Below, in pieces: positions 1 through 8,564 of a stretch of 64,000 nucleotides of DNA. The DNA comes from Sphingopyxis sp. HIX. GTDB taxonomy: Bacteria; Pseudomonadota; Alphaproteobacteria; Sphingomonadales; Sphingomonadaceae. A program made the position numbers and the translations under genes. The stretch lies in NCBI RefSeq assembly GCF_001468285.1, contig NZ_LNSB01000011.1, positions 42,250-106,249 on the forward strand, read 5' to 3'. The stretch's first letter is position 1. Every line of letters begins with the position of its first letter. A model generated the notes under the pieces. It did no database searches, was not told the origin of the DNA, and saw only the letters and a program-made list of their open reading frames with translations.

Positions 1-1
1 C

Positions 2-1420
2 GAGCCCGGGAGCGGCCTCGCCTGGTGGCACCCGCTCCTGGCCGCGCTCCTGCTCGGCATCCCGATGTCGATCCCGATCATTGCCTGGGGCATGATGGCG
101 TTCCGCGCGCCGCTGGCGCAGGGGGTGCTGATCGCGGGATCGATGCTGCTGCTGGCGATCGACGTCGCGATGGGGCGTGTCGCGCCCTGGTGGGCGGCGC
201 TGCCGGCGGCTTTCGTGCTGCTCTATGCGGTGCAGCGGATCGGCGGGAAACGGAAGCTGGCCGAACTACAAGCGGCAGCCGAACGCTGGTCGCCGGTCGA
301 TCCCGGCGACGCGACGGTGATCGTGGCGGGCGAGGTGCATACCGCGTCGAAGGCGCGCACGCTGATCGACAGCGCCGACATCGCGCGGGTGCTGTCGCTG
401 CCGGGGCCGCCGCTGCGCGGCCAGCGCCCTGCGCAGCGCGTGATGCTGCACCGATTGTCGGCGGAGGGCATCGCGCGGCTGCGCGCCGCGTGCGAGGATG
501 TGGCGCCCGCGGGCTGGCACCTGCCGCGTGCCGACGCCAAGCCGGTGCTGCAACGCCCCGCGAACGATGAGCCCGCGGAGGGGCTGACCGCGACGATCGG
601 GCGCTATCGCTCGCTGCTGGTGGGCGGCCATCTGCACCGGCTGTGCATCGCCGATGGCGCGGGCGAGCGCGCGGTGATCTGGGGCCAGGCGCATATCGTT
701 GCGCCTTGGCCGATCTTCATGGCCTTCCACTGGACCGCGATCTTCGGTGGCAAGAGCGAGTGGCATATCGGCTTCGCGCCCGACAAGACGGTGCGGCTGG
801 GCCCCGAGTGGAGCAACGACTATCATATGCTGCCCAAGCTGTTCACGGCGCGGGCGGAAGACGGCGGGCGGAACGACGATGCGACCCTGTTCGGGGCCGA
901 TGCCGAGGGCGGGCTGCTTGCGGCGGGCATGGCGGCGGCGGCGGCGGACGAGCGCGAACGCATCGCGGCCTTCTGGCGCAATATTGCCGAGGCGCCGCTG
1001 GATCCGATCGACGGCAACACCACGCAGCGGATGCGCGACGCGCCCGGCCTGTTCCGTTCCGGCGACGGGCTGCGGCTCGTCGCCTGGCTGAAAGCGGCGC
1101 GCGCGGGAGACAATCTCTATCGGGTCCGCAGCGCCGCGATGATGATCGAGGCGCTGCCCGAGGAGGAGTTCGCCGCGACCGGCCCCGCGTTGTTCGACAT
1201 CGTCAACAGCCGCATCCTCGCGGGCGAGTGGCGCGCCGGGCCCTATCTCGACCGCAAGTCGCTCCCGAAGGATTGCCCCAGCTTCGGCCGGTTCGCCGGC
1301 TTTGGCCTCGCGCTGCATGTGCCGCGGCTTTACAAAAGGTTTGCCGCGCTGGGGCCGGAGGAAGCGGCGCTGGTCAAGGCCTTAGCCGACTCGCTCGACG
1401 GCAATCATTTCCTAAGCTGA
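2..1420 (+). CDS. Hypothetical membrane-anchored protein, 5' end outside window
   Basis: The reading frame is open from the first bases of the window, so the start is probably upstream. The in-frame ATG at 65 would cut the first hydrophobic segment in two. The N-terminal part has two to three hydrophobic stretches (LLAALLLGIP onward, then GVLIAGSMLLLAIDVAM and ALPAAFVLLYAV), followed by about 370 mostly soluble residues with no motif I recognise. The gene ends 13 bases before the convergent LysR gene. I do not recognise the family. The product is probably an inner-membrane protein with a cytoplasmic C-terminal domain, but the topology is inferred only from hydrophobicity. Confidence 0.6.
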   Translation, partial: EPGSGLAWWHPLLAALLLGIPMSIPIIAWGMMAFRAPLAQGVLIAGSMLLLAIDVAMGRVAPWWAALPAAFVLLYAVQRIGGKRKLAELQAAAERWSPVDPGDATVIVAGEVHTASKARTLIDSADIARVLSLPGPPLRGQRPAQRVMLHRLSAEGIARLRAACEDVAPAGWHLPRADAKPVLQRPANDEPAEGLTATIGRYRSLLVGGHLHRLCIADGAGERAVIWGQAHIVAPWPIFMAFHWTAIFGGKSEWHIGFAPDKTVRLGPEWSNDYHMLPKLFTARAEDGGRNDDATLFGADAEGGLLAAGMAAAAADERERIAAFWRNIAEAPLDPIDGNTTQRMRDAPGLFRSGDGLRLVAWLKAARAGDNLYRVRSAAMMIEALPEEEFAATGPALFDIVNSRILAGEWRAGPYLDRKSLPKDCPSFGRFAGFGLALHVPRLYKRFAALGPEEAALVKALADSLDGNHFLS

Positions 1421-1433
1421 GCGGAGCCGGCGC

Positions 1434-2315
1434 CTAGCTCCGCGCCAACCGCGTCAGCGCGGCGGCGAGGAAGTCGAGCACCAGCCGCACGCGCGGCACA
1501 TGGCGCAGCCTTTCGTGCGTCAGCAGCCACAGGCCGGTCGTATCCTCGGTCTTGGGCGGGAGGCAGCGGACGAGGTCGGGTTCGCGGTCGGCGAGGAAGG
1601 CGGGGAGGATGGTGAGCCCCATGCCCGAGCGCACCCCCGCGAGCAGCCCCGATCCGGTATCATATTGCATCACGACCGAATCTTCGAGCCGGTGCTGGCG
1701 CAGCCACGCCTGATAGGGCTCCCAGACATAGCCGCCGCCGCCGATGAAGGGGTGCGTCGCCAGTTCCTCGCGCGTGTGCGGGATGCCGTGGCGGTCGGCA
1801 TAGTCGCGGCTGCAATAGACGGTCCACGGATTGTCGGCGATGCGCCGCCCGACGAGGCCGCCGCCCGACGGCTGCTTGGTGCTGCGGATCGCGATGTCGG
1901 CGGCACCCGACGCGAGGTCGCGCGGCTCGTCGGTCGTCTCGAGGTGGATGTGGATGCCCGGATGCTCGGCGCGCAGGTCGCGCAGGATCGGCGGCAGGAT
2001 CGTCACCGCGAAGATTTCCATCGTAGTCAGGCTGACCGTCCCGCCGGCATCGCGCGACTTGGCGCCCGCCGCGTCGCCGAAGCGGTCGGCGGCGTCGCGC
2101 ACCGCGAGCGCGCTCGCCATCATCGCTTCGCCCACCGGGGTCAGCGCATAGCCCGCCTGGCGCCGCTCGAAGAGGTTGAGCCCCGTCGCCTCCTCGAGCG
2201 CGGCGATGCGGCGCGCGACGGTGGTCTGGCTGACGCGCAGCGCCTGCGCCGCCGACAGCGTGCTGCCGGTCTCGGCGACCGCGAGAAAGGCCTTGAGGTC
2301 GTTCCAGTCGTACAT
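1434..2315 (-). CDS. LysR-family transcriptional regulator
   Basis: The N-terminal winged helix-turn-helix is clear (LKAFLAVAETGSTLSAAQ, then VSQTTVARRIAALE), followed by a LysR substrate-binding domain of normal size. I start at the ATG at 2315 (MYDWNDLKAF) because AGGAAAG lies just upstream. Upstream in-frame starts exist at 2333 and 2381 but add residues not typical of the family. Length is 293 residues. It is divergent from the UrcA-family gene, so it may control that gene or itself, but neither the effector nor the target can be read from sequence. Confidence 0.93.
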   Translation of the reverse strand: MYDWNDLKAFLAVAETGSTLSAAQALRVSQTTVARRIAALEEATGLNLFERRQAGYALTPVGEAMMASALAVRDAADRFGDAAGAKSRDAGGTVSLTTMEIFAVTILPPILRDLRAEHPGIHIHLETTDEPRDLASGAADIAIRSTKQPSGGGLVGRRIADNPWTVYCSRDYADRHGIPHTREELATHPFIGGGGYVWEPYQAWLRQHRLEDSVVMQYDTGSGLLAGVRSGMGLTILPAFLADREPDLVRCLPPKTEDTTGLWLLTHERLRHVPRVRLVLDFLAAALTRLARS

Positions 2316-2467
2316 GGCTTTCCTGTGCGCCATAATCGCGCCGGCGCCATTCTGCAATTTTGCAGAATGTCCCGGCAACATCGTTGCTCCCGCGGGGTTC
2401 GCGCCCGGCCTATCTGTCTCCTACCGGCTTCCTCCCCTCCCTTTCAGCCGGACGAAGGAGACAAGAG

Positions 2468-2797
2468 ATGAAAAAGCATCTGATCCTCGCCGCGCTCGCC
2501 GCCGTCGCGATCGGCCAGCCCGCATTCGCCCAGGACGCGCCCGCGAACCCCAGCGTGGTCGTCCAGCACAAGGATCTCGACCTCGCCACCAAGGCGGGGG
2601 CAAAGGCGCTCGACCGGCGCATCTGGCGCGCGGTCGTCGAAGTCTGCGGCCCGGTGTCGAACTTCGACCTCGCGGGCACCAACAACGTGCGCCAGTGCCG
2701 CCGCGACACGCGGCAGCTCGCGACGGCGCAGGCCGAGGCGGTGATCGCCAGCGCGGCGCGCGCCGAACCGATCCGTGTGAGCGCGCTCGCGAAATAA
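2468..2797 (+). CDS. UrcA-family protein
   Basis: Encodes 109 residues with a Sec signal peptide (MKKHLILAALAAVAIGQPAFAQ). The mature part holds the UrcA pattern: a VQHKDLDLATKAGAKALDRR stretch, a VCGPV cysteine and a second cysteine in RQCRRDT. UrcA-family proteins are small exported proteins common in sphingomonads and Caulobacter relatives, and their function is unknown. The ATG at 2468 has GAAGGAG upstream. A strong bidirectional hairpin follows the gene. The family assignment is by pattern and is fairly secure. Confidence 0.85.
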   Translation: MKKHLILAALAAVAIGQPAFAQDAPANPSVVVQHKDLDLATKAGAKALDRRIWRAVVEVCGPVSNFDLAGTNNVRQCRRDTRQLATAQAEAVIASAARAEPIRVSALAK

Positions 2798-2830
2798 TCC
2801 ACCAAAGCCTGAAGGCACTCCAGGCGATCC

Positions 2831-2858
2831 GTGTTTCCCCGCCCCGGCGGGGAAACAC
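2831..2858. terminator. Perfect hairpin between convergent genes
   Basis: Arms GTGTTTCCCCGCC (2831-2843) and GGCGGGGAAACAC (2846-2858) are exact reverse complements separated by CC. The hairpin lies between the convergent UrcA gene and the HxlR gene, so it can end both transcripts. The T-run after it on the plus strand is short (CCTTTT). Confidence 0.7.
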
Positions 2859-2870
2859 GGCCTTTTGCCG

Positions 2871-3263
2871 TCAGGCGCGTCCGTCGAATTCGGCGCGCGC
2901 TTGCTCGATTTCGCACAGATGCGCCTCGGCCCATTGCCAGACGCCGCAAAAGGCCTCGCCGAGACTGTGCCCCAGCTCGGTCAGCCGATATTCGACCTTC
3001 GGCGGGATCACCGGATGCACGGTGCGGTGGACCAGCCCGTCGCGCTCCATCGCGCGCAACGTTTGCGTCAGCATCTTCTGGCTGATCCCCGGCACCAGCT
3101 GCGCCAGCCGCGTAAAGCGGCTCTCGCCATGCTCCTCCAGCGCCTCCAAAGTCAGCAATGTCCATTTGTCGGCGACTCGGCCGATGAGCTCGTTCACCAG
3201 CGCCTCGACGCGCGGGTCGACGGGGGCATCGGGGTCGTAAAAAATTTTTTCGGGGCTGTGCAT
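2871..3263 (-). CDS. HxlR-family transcriptional regulator
   Basis: A 130-residue winged-helix protein with the HxlR core: GRVADKWTLLTLEALEEHG, then RFTRLAQLVPGISQKMLTQTLR, MERDGLVHRTVHPVIPPKVEY and LTELG. HxlR proteins often sense redox state or small electrophiles and control an adjacent oxidoreductase. The ATG at 3263 (MHSPEKIFYD) gives normal length. It is divergent from the SDR gene at 3380 with a 116-base shared promoter region, which is the usual layout for a local regulator-target pair. That it controls this SDR is an inference. Confidence 0.93.
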   Translation of the reverse strand: MHSPEKIFYDPDAPVDPRVEALVNELIGRVADKWTLLTLEALEEHGESRFTRLAQLVPGISQKMLTQTLRAMERDGLVHRTVHPVIPPKVEYRLTELGHSLGEAFCGVWQWAEAHLCEIEQARAEFDGRA

Positions 3264-3379
3264 CGCTGAAAATCCAAATCTCTCTTTGCGGTAAGTACAG
3301 CACTCTCGGGTGCCTTCTTTCATTTGGAGAGTATAGGGATATCTGGACGGTCTCACCACCCCCCAATGGAGGAACGACC

Positions 3380-4123
3380 ATGAAGACCACAGGCAACACC
3401 ATCCTCGTCACCGGCGGCGGCTCGGGCATCGGGCTGGCGCTGGCGCAGCGCTGGCACGACGCGGGCAACAGGGTGATCGTCACCGGGCGCAATGCCGCGA
3501 AGCTCGACGCCGCGATCGCGGGGCGCGCGAACATGACGGCGGTCGCGCTCGACGTGACCGACGCCGATGCGATCGCCGCCTTCGCGAAGGACATCGTCGC
3601 CAAATATCCCGAGCTCAATGTGCTGGTGAACAATGCCGGTATCATGAGCGCCGAGGATGCGAGCGCGAAGCGCGACCTGGCGCACGCCGAGGCGACCGTC
3701 GTCACCAACATCCTCGGCCCGATCCGGCTGATCGATGCGCTGGTCGACCATCTGGCGGCGCAGGCGGACGCGACGATCGTCAACGTCACCTCGGGGCTCG
3801 CCTTCGTGCCGCTGCCCAAGGCGCCGACCTATTCGGCGACCAAGGCGGCGATGCACAGCTATTCGGTCGCGCTGCGCATCCAGCTCGCGGGCCAGGTCGA
3901 GGTGATCGAGCTCGCGCCGCCCGCGGTGCGCACCGACCTGACCCCCGGCCAGTCGACGCGCGAGGGCTATATGCCGCTCGACGATTTCGCCGACGAGGTG
4001 ATGGACCTGTTCGCGCAGCAGCCGACGCCCGAGGAAATCCTGGTGCAGAATGTCCTGCCGCTGCGCACCGCCGAGGCAAACGGCAATGTGCCGCAGGTGC
4101 TAGCGATGCTGAAAACGCTGTAG
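3380..4123 (+). CDS. SDR-family oxidoreductase (DltE-like)
   Basis: A 247-residue classical short-chain dehydrogenase. It has the nucleotide-binding TGGGSGIG motif near residues 11-18, the NNAG motif (VLVNNAGIM) and a YxxxK catalytic pair (YSATK). It resembles the DltE/YciK-type SDRs often paired with HxlR regulators. The GGAGGAACGACC leader gives a good ribosome site. Substrate unknown; NAD(P) dependence is expected from the family. Confidence 0.92.
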   Translation: MKTTGNTILVTGGGSGIGLALAQRWHDAGNRVIVTGRNAAKLDAAIAGRANMTAVALDVTDADAIAAFAKDIVAKYPELNVLVNNAGIMSAEDASAKRDLAHAEATVVTNILGPIRLIDALVDHLAAQADATIVNVTSGLAFVPLPKAPTYSATKAAMHSYSVALRIQLAGQVEVIELAPPAVRTDLTPGQSTREGYMPLDDFADEVMDLFAQQPTPEEILVQNVLPLRTAEANGNVPQVLAMLKTL

Positions 4124-4131
4124 AGCCACGC

Positions 4132-4160
4132 CATCCCCTCCCGCGCGGCGGGAGGGGATG
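4132..4160 (+). terminator. Perfect GC-rich hairpin after SDR gene
   Basis: Arms CATCCCCTCCCGC (4132-4144) and GCGGGAGGGGATG (4148-4160) pair completely around GCG, eight bases after the SDR stop. There is no clear T-tract. The stem matches the CCCCTCCCGC/GCGGGAGGGG stem of the repeat at 34999-35094, so it may be a solo repeat unit acting as a terminator. Confidence 0.6.
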
Positions 4161-4309
4161 TTGCGCATTTCTCCCGCGTTGAGACACTTAGTTACATAAG
4201 CGCTTGCCGAAGCCCCCGACTCGGCGCATGATCCCCCCGAACGAGACGGATAGATGCCCTCACGGCGCGCCGTTCGGTCGCAAACGGCAACGGAGAGGGA
4301 GATGCCGGA

Positions 4310-4654
4310 ATGACTGGTACAAGCCGCTGTGATGCGGAAGCCCGCGAGCGGCACCGGACGCTCGATTTCATCGGCCTGCGCGCGCATGCCACCACCGTCG
4401 GGCTGATCCAGCTGTGCGAGGAACTGCTCAACGCGGGGATCCTGACCCCCGACGGGCTCGAACGAATCAAGGGCGCGATCCGCTCCGAACTCACCGTGTG
4501 CAACGCGCGCATCTCGAACCAGCCGACCTTCGACGACACGCTGAAGCGCCGCCTCGACGCGATCTTCCCCAAATGCGCGGGCGTGCCGCCCGAGGAAGCC
4601 GTGGGCTGCGCCGAGCCGTTCGCGGAAGCGCTGGGCGAGGCGCGGGCGCACTGA
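4310..4654 (+). CDS. Small hypothetical protein
   Basis: Encodes 114 residues, predicted soluble and mostly helical, with three cysteines (TVCNARI, KCAGV, VGCAEP). No signal peptide or known motif is visible. The start at 4310 follows GGAGAGGGAGATG. Codon use (strong third-position G/C) matches neighbours, which supports a real gene. It stands alone, about 185 bases after the SDR and before the NYN gene promoter. I do not recognise the family. Confidence 0.6.
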   Translation: MTGTSRCDAEARERHRTLDFIGLRAHATTVGLIQLCEELLNAGILTPDGLERIKGAIRSELTVCNARISNQPTFDDTLKRRLDAIFPKCAGVPPEEAVGCAEPFAEALGEARAH

Positions 4655-4681
4655 CAACTGGCGCAGTTATGCGCGCTCAAC

Positions 4682-4709
4682 TTGACTTTTTGGTGCTTTT
4701 CACTACATA
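4682..4709 (+). promoter_or_regulatory. Sigma70-type promoter for NYN/rlmN transcript
   Basis: TTGACT (4682-4687) and TACATA (4704-4709) are separated by 16 bases. A start six to nine bases downstream would fall at about 4716-4718, just before the first base of the paired leader. The match is by eye only. Confidence 0.5.
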
Positions 4710-4720
4710 GAAAGCATCCC

Positions 4721-4786
4721 GCCCCCGGCATGCCGTCTTGAGGCGCTCTTCGGAGCAGATATCAGCTCAAGGCCGCTCCCGGGGGC
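4721..4786 (+). ncRNA. Structured 5' leader of the NYN-domain gene
   Basis: Three nested helices can form. The outer stem is GCCCCCGG (4721-4728) with CCGGGGGC (4779-4786). The middle stem is CTTGAG (4737-4742) with CTCAAG (4766-4771). The inner hairpin is GCTC (4745-4748), loop TTCG, GAGC (4753-4756). The inner loop is a C(UUCG)G tetraloop, an unusually stable RNA loop. The structure begins at the predicted transcript start and ends 22 bases before the NYN start codon, so it is more likely an mRNA leader element than a separate RNA. It matches no riboswitch class I recognise. Confidence 0.45.
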
Positions 4787-4808
4787 AACTTTATTTGAGT
4801 TTGGTTAG

Positions 4809-5528
4809 ATGCCGACGGCTGTCCTTGTGGATGGAGCCTTCTTTTTGCGAAGGTTCAAGCACTGCTTCCCGCAGTTCATTGAGAGAGACCCCCAGGGCAT
4901 CGCCCGCGGTTTGCGCTACCTTGTGCATTGGCATTTGGCACTTCGCGTTGGTCCCGGCCACGTCAACCGGCTCGGCGAGGACAAGTTATTGCTCGAGGAA
5001 ACCGATGCTCTTTATCGGGTGTTTTTCTACGATTGCCCGCCGCTCACCAAACGAATGCATACCCCACTCAAAAAGAAGTCCATCGACTTTGGAAAAACCG
5101 AAGATGCGGCCTTTCGTCTTGCCATGCATGGCGAGGTACAAAAGCTCCGAAAAGTTGCACTGCGCCTGGGCCGATTGAACGACACCTCGCGATGGCGGCT
5201 ATCCGAAGCCGCTACAACGCGAATGATCCAGAATCCAAAGACCTTCGTACCGGAAGACGCGGATTTCGAGATCGATACGAAACAAAAGGGTGTCGATATG
5301 CGCCTTGGCCTCGACGTTGCGTCTCTGGCATTCAAAAGACAGGTCGATCAAATCGTCATAGTCGCCGCGGACGCCGATTTCGTCCCCGCCGCCAAGCTGG
5401 CGCGGCGCGAGGGAATTGATGTCATCCTCGACAAGATGGGTGACCATCGTGCCGCACCTGACCTCGTCAGTCACGTCGATGGCATTCGCGACTGTCTTTG
5501 CCCCTTTCCCTATCCGGACGAAAAATGA
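4809..5528 (+). CDS. NYN-domain (PIN-like) nuclease
   Basis: A 239-residue protein with the NYN/LabA-type PIN-like fold. Visible acidic residues are D8 in [10 protein letters not shown]163 and D169 in [10 protein letters not shown], and D188/D190 in [10 protein letters not shown], which would form a metal-dependent RNase site. Between them is a middle section (residues 20-150) that I do not recognise. The ribosome site is weak (GAGTTTGGTTAG). The gene looks less GC-rich than its neighbours, a possible sign of transfer. Its TGA overlaps the first ATG of rlmN, so the two are likely co-translated. RNA is the expected target from the family; the specific substrate is unknown. Confidence 0.85.
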   Translation: MPTAVLVDGAFFLRRFKHCFPQFIERDPQGIARGLRYLVHWHLALRVGPGHVNRLGEDKLLLEETDALYRVFFYDCPPLTKRMHTPLKKKSIDFGKTEDAAFRLAMHGEVQKLRKVALRLGRLNDTSRWRLSEAATTRMIQNPKTFVPEDADFEIDTKQKGVDMRLGLDVASLAFKRQVDQIVIVAADADFVPAAKLARREGIDVILDKMGDHRAAPDLVSHVDGIRDCLCPFPYPDEK

Positions 5529-6775
5529 TGCAGATCCCCGGCCATATCGACCCCGTCACCACGGGCACCGTTCCCTTGCGCGGGGGCAACCGTATCGACC
5601 TGGTCGGGCTGACCCGCGACGCGATCGGCGGGGTGCTGGTCGAGGCCGGGCTCGACGCCAAGGCGGCGAAGCTGCGCGCCAAGCAGATCTGGCACTGGAT
5701 CTATCACCGCGGGGTCACCGATTTCGAGGCGATGACCGACATCGCCAAGACGATGCGCCCGTGGCTGACCGACCGCTTCATCATCGGCCGCCCAACGGTG
5801 CGCGAGGCGCAGGTGTCGAGCGACGGCACGCGCAAATGGCTGCTCGCCGCCGCCGACGGCCAGGAATATGAGATGGTGTTCATCCCCGACGCCGATCGGG
5901 GAACGCTCTGTGTGTCGAGCCAGGTCGGCTGCACGCTGAACTGCCGTTTCTGCCACACCGGCACGATGCGCCTCGTGCGCAACCTCGGCGCGGGCGAGAT
6001 CGTCGGGCAGGTGCTGCTGGCGCGCGACGCGCTCGGCGAATGGCCCAAGGGCACGATGGCGGGCTTCGGCGCCGACCCCGAGGACGAAGACTTCGACGAC
6101 GAGGCCGGGCACTACACCGCCGACGGCCGCATGCTCACCAATATCGTGATGATGGGCATGGGCGAGCCGCTGTATAATTTCGACGAGATCAAGGGCGCGC
6201 TCAAGATCGTGATGGACGGCGACGGCCTCGCGCTGTCCAAGCGGCGCATCACGCTGTCGACGAGCGGCGTGGTGCCGATGATGGCGCGCGCGGGCGACGA
6301 GATCGGGGTCAACCTCGCGGTCTCGCTGCATGCGGTCAGCAAGGAAATCCGCGACGAGATCGTGCCCTTGAACCGCAAATATGGCATCGAGGAACTGCTG
6401 CAGGCGTGCGCCGATTATCCGGGCGCGAACAATGCCCGGCGCATCACCTTCGAATATGTGATGCTGAAGGACAAGAACGACAGCGACGACGACGCACGCG
6501 AGCTCGTCCGGCTGATCAAGCAGTATAAGCTGCCCGCGAAGGTCAATCTGATCCCCTTCAACCCCTGGCCCGGCGCGCCCTATGAATGTTCGACCCCCGA
6601 GCGGGTGCGTGCGTTCAGCAACCTGATCTTCAAGGCGGGCATTTCGGCACCGGTGCGCACCCCGCGCGGGCGCGACATCATGGCGGCGTGCGGGCAGCTC
6701 AAGAGCGCCGCGACCAAGCCGACGCGCGCCGAACTCGACCGGATTGCCGAAGAGAAGCAGGCCGCGCTCGGCTGA
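5525..6775 (+). CDS. rlmN: Dual-specificity RNA methyltransferase RlmN
   Basis: A radical-SAM enzyme that methylates C2 of an adenine in 23S rRNA and in certain tRNAs. The CxxxCxxC iron-sulfur motif is present (CTLNCRFC), with the RlmN-typical GMGEPLYNF motif, the SAM-region stretch [10 protein letters not shown], and the C-terminal methyl-carrying cysteine region (MAACGQL). At about 416 residues it is of normal size. Two ATGs at 5525 and 5528 are possible; the first overlaps the NYN stop as ATGA. The ribosome site is weak, consistent with coupling to the upstream gene. It ends directly against the convergent caspase gene with no gap. Confidence 0.97.
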   Translation: MMQIPGHIDPVTTGTVPLRGGNRIDLVGLTRDAIGGVLVEAGLDAKAAKLRAKQIWHWIYHRGVTDFEAMTDIAKTMRPWLTDRFIIGRPTVREAQVSSDGTRKWLLAAADGQEYEMVFIPDADRGTLCVSSQVGCTLNCRFCHTGTMRLVRNLGAGEIVGQVLLARDALGEWPKGTMAGFGADPEDEDFDDEAGHYTADGRMLTNIVMMGMGEPLYNFDEIKGALKIVMDGDGLALSKRRITLSTSGVVPMMARAGDEIGVNLAVSLHAVSKEIRDEIVPLNRKYGIEELLQACADYPGANNARRITFEYVMLKDKNDSDDDARELVRLIKQYKLPAKVNLIPFNPWPGAPYECSTPERVRAFSNLIFKAGISAPVRTPRGRDIMAACGQLKSAATKPTRAELDRIAEEKQAALG

Positions 6776-8557
6776 TTACATGCCGCTAGGCGCCAGCCGG
6801 TCGCGGCTGGTGCAGCCGTTGCTGATCCCCAGCGTGCACGCCCGGTCGTAAGCGGTTCGCGCCGCCGCGGTGTCGGGCAGCAGCCGGTTCTCGTACAGCC
6901 AGCCGAGCCGCTCGCAGCCGATGCCGTCGTCCTTGCTGCACGCCGCGTTCAGGAAGGTCTGCGCGCGCGTCCAGTCGGGGCTCACGCCGCCGGCGTCGCT
7001 GGTGAGCCGCATCCCCGCATTGGCGCAGCCGAGTACCGACCCATAATAACAGGCCTTTTCGTAGAGGATCGTCGCGACGACAAAGTCGGGCGCGCCGCCG
7101 TCGCCCTTTTCGACGAGCACGCCCAGGCTGTTGCACGCGGTCGCGGTGTCGGTCGTCGTGCCGTTGTTGCACTGCTCGGCGAGCGCCGCATTGGCGACGC
7201 TGGTCACCTGATAGCCGGCATAGGCGCTGCTGCCGGTGCCGAAATAGGAGTTGTCGGTGCTGACGGTCGTGTCGGGCGTCACCTCGGCGGGCGGCTCGAC
7301 CGTCGTGACGGGCGGATCGACGGGGTCCGACGAGCCCGACGTGTCGTCGTCGCCCGGCCACGCGGCGATCAGCATCGCGAGCAGCAGGACGAGGAAGATC
7401 GCGATGCCGATCTTCGCGCCCTTGTCGAGCCCGGGCTTGGGCGGGGGCGGTTCGTCGGTGCCGGTGGCATCGGTCTTGTCCGGCTCGGGCTTGGTCAGCA
7501 GGCCGAGGCGCTGGGTCGTATCGGCGGGCTCGGCCGGAGGGTCGGTCTTCTCGGCCTTGGTCAGCGAAGGCGCGGCCTTGGTATCGGGCGCGGCCTCGAC
7601 CGCAGCCCTTTCCCCCGCCTGCGTCAGCTCGTTCTGTGCGCGGCGCTTCACCCGGTCGTCGGGATCGTCGGCGAGCGCGCGCAGCGCGGCGAGCGCCGCC
7701 GCCTTCTGCTCGCCGCCGCGCATCAATATCTCGCCCAGCGAAATGCACGCGCCCGCGCGCGATTCCCAGTTGCGGCTCGCGATCTTGCGCAGCAGCCCCG
7801 CCGCGAGCGGCGCCGCACGGCGCACCGGGTTGCGCGCGATTACCATGTCGCCGTCGATCGCGTTGAGCCGCTTGGGCTCCTGCCCCGGCCCTTCCTTGCG
7901 CAGCGCGCCGCGCACATAGTCGAACAATTCGTCGAGCGTGATCGTGCCGCTGTTGTTGGCGTCGGCGGCGCCGGTCTCGATCCCCTCGATCAGGTGGCGC
8001 GTGAAGCGCGACTGCATGCGCCCGCCGGCATCGGCCTCGCTCGCGAGCTGGGTGCTCGACGCCGCGGTGATGATCGCGGTGCCCCTGCCCCCGCTCTCGC
8101 CGAAATCCTCGGCGCTGATGGCGGCGCTGCCCGACTTGAAGACATGCCCCTTGGCAAAGGCCCCGCTGTAGCAGGTGTCGATCAGCAGCACCTTCTGTCC
8201 CGCGCGGCTGCGCGCAGCCTGGCGCGAGACGAAATTCGCGCCGATCGCGGTCGAGGAGAGCAGGTCGCGGTCGCTGTCCTGCGCCAGGAAATAGAGATCG
8301 CCGTCGGCGTCCTTGTCGCCATGGCCCGAGATGAAGAGCAGCAAGGTGTCGTCGGCGTCGGCGGCCTGGAAATAACGCTCGATCGCGACCCGCTGCGCGC
8401 GCTGGTCGGCGTCGGACAGCATCGTCACCTCATAGGGACCGACGTCGGGGCGGATGAGCAGCAGCCGCAGTCGCTCGGCATCGGGGACCGGCGATTTGAG
8501 CGGGGTGATCCGGCTGTCGGCATAGGTGCCGGTCGCGAGGATCAGCGCCTTTTTCAC
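6776..8557 (-). CDS. Membrane-anchored caspase-like peptidase with Sel1 repeats
   Basis: Encodes 593 residues from a GTG start at 8557. Residues 1-235 are a caspase (peptidase C14) domain with catalytic H79 in FISGHGD and C129 in LLIDTCYSG. A canonical 12-residue EF-hand loop (D199 to E210, DANNSGTITLDE) sits inside it. Residues about 253-315 look like helical HEAT-type repeats. A proline/acidic linker follows, then one transmembrane helix at about 383-400, then a C-terminal region with Sel1-like repeats carrying C-x7-C pairs (CYYGSVLGC, CSKDDGIGC, CTLGISNGC), as in secreted HcpC-type proteins. This suggests a cytoplasmic protease and a periplasmic sensor on one chain. It starts seven bases after the EACC1-like gene, so the two form an operon. 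Confidence 0.9.
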   Translation of the reverse strand: MKKALILATGTYADSRITPLKSPVPDAERLRLLLIRPDVGPYEVTMLSDADQRAQRVAIERYFQAADADDTLLLFISGHGDKDADGDLYFLAQDSDRDLLSSTAIGANFVSRQAARSRAGQKVLLIDTCYSGAFAKGHVFKSGSAAISAEDFGESGGRGTAIITAASSTQLASEADAGGRMQSRFTRHLIEGIETGAADANNSGTITLDELFDYVRGALRKEGPGQEPKRLNAIDGDMVIARNPVRRAAPLAAGLLRKIASRNWESRAGACISLGEILMRGGEQKAAALAALRALADDPDDRVKRRAQNELTQAGERAAVEAAPDTKAAPSLTKAEKTDPPAEPADTTQRLGLLTKPEPDKTDATGTDEPPPPKPGLDKGAKIGIAIFLVLLLAMLIAAWPGDDDTSGSSDPVDPPVTTVEPPAEVTPDTTVSTDNSYFGTGSSAYAGYQVTSVANAALAEQCNNGTTTDTATACNSLGVLVEKGDGGAPDFVVATILYEKACYYGSVLGCANAGMRLTSDAGGVSPDWTRAQTFLNAACSKDDGIGCERLGWLYENRLLPDTAAARTAYDRACTLGISNGCTSRDRLAPSGM

Positions 8558-8564
8558 GGGAGCC

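Noticed and set aside
4721..4786. tRNA or riboswitch of a known class
   Set aside because: There is no T-loop (GTTCGA), no cloverleaf and no conserved riboswitch core. The three nested stems match nothing I know.
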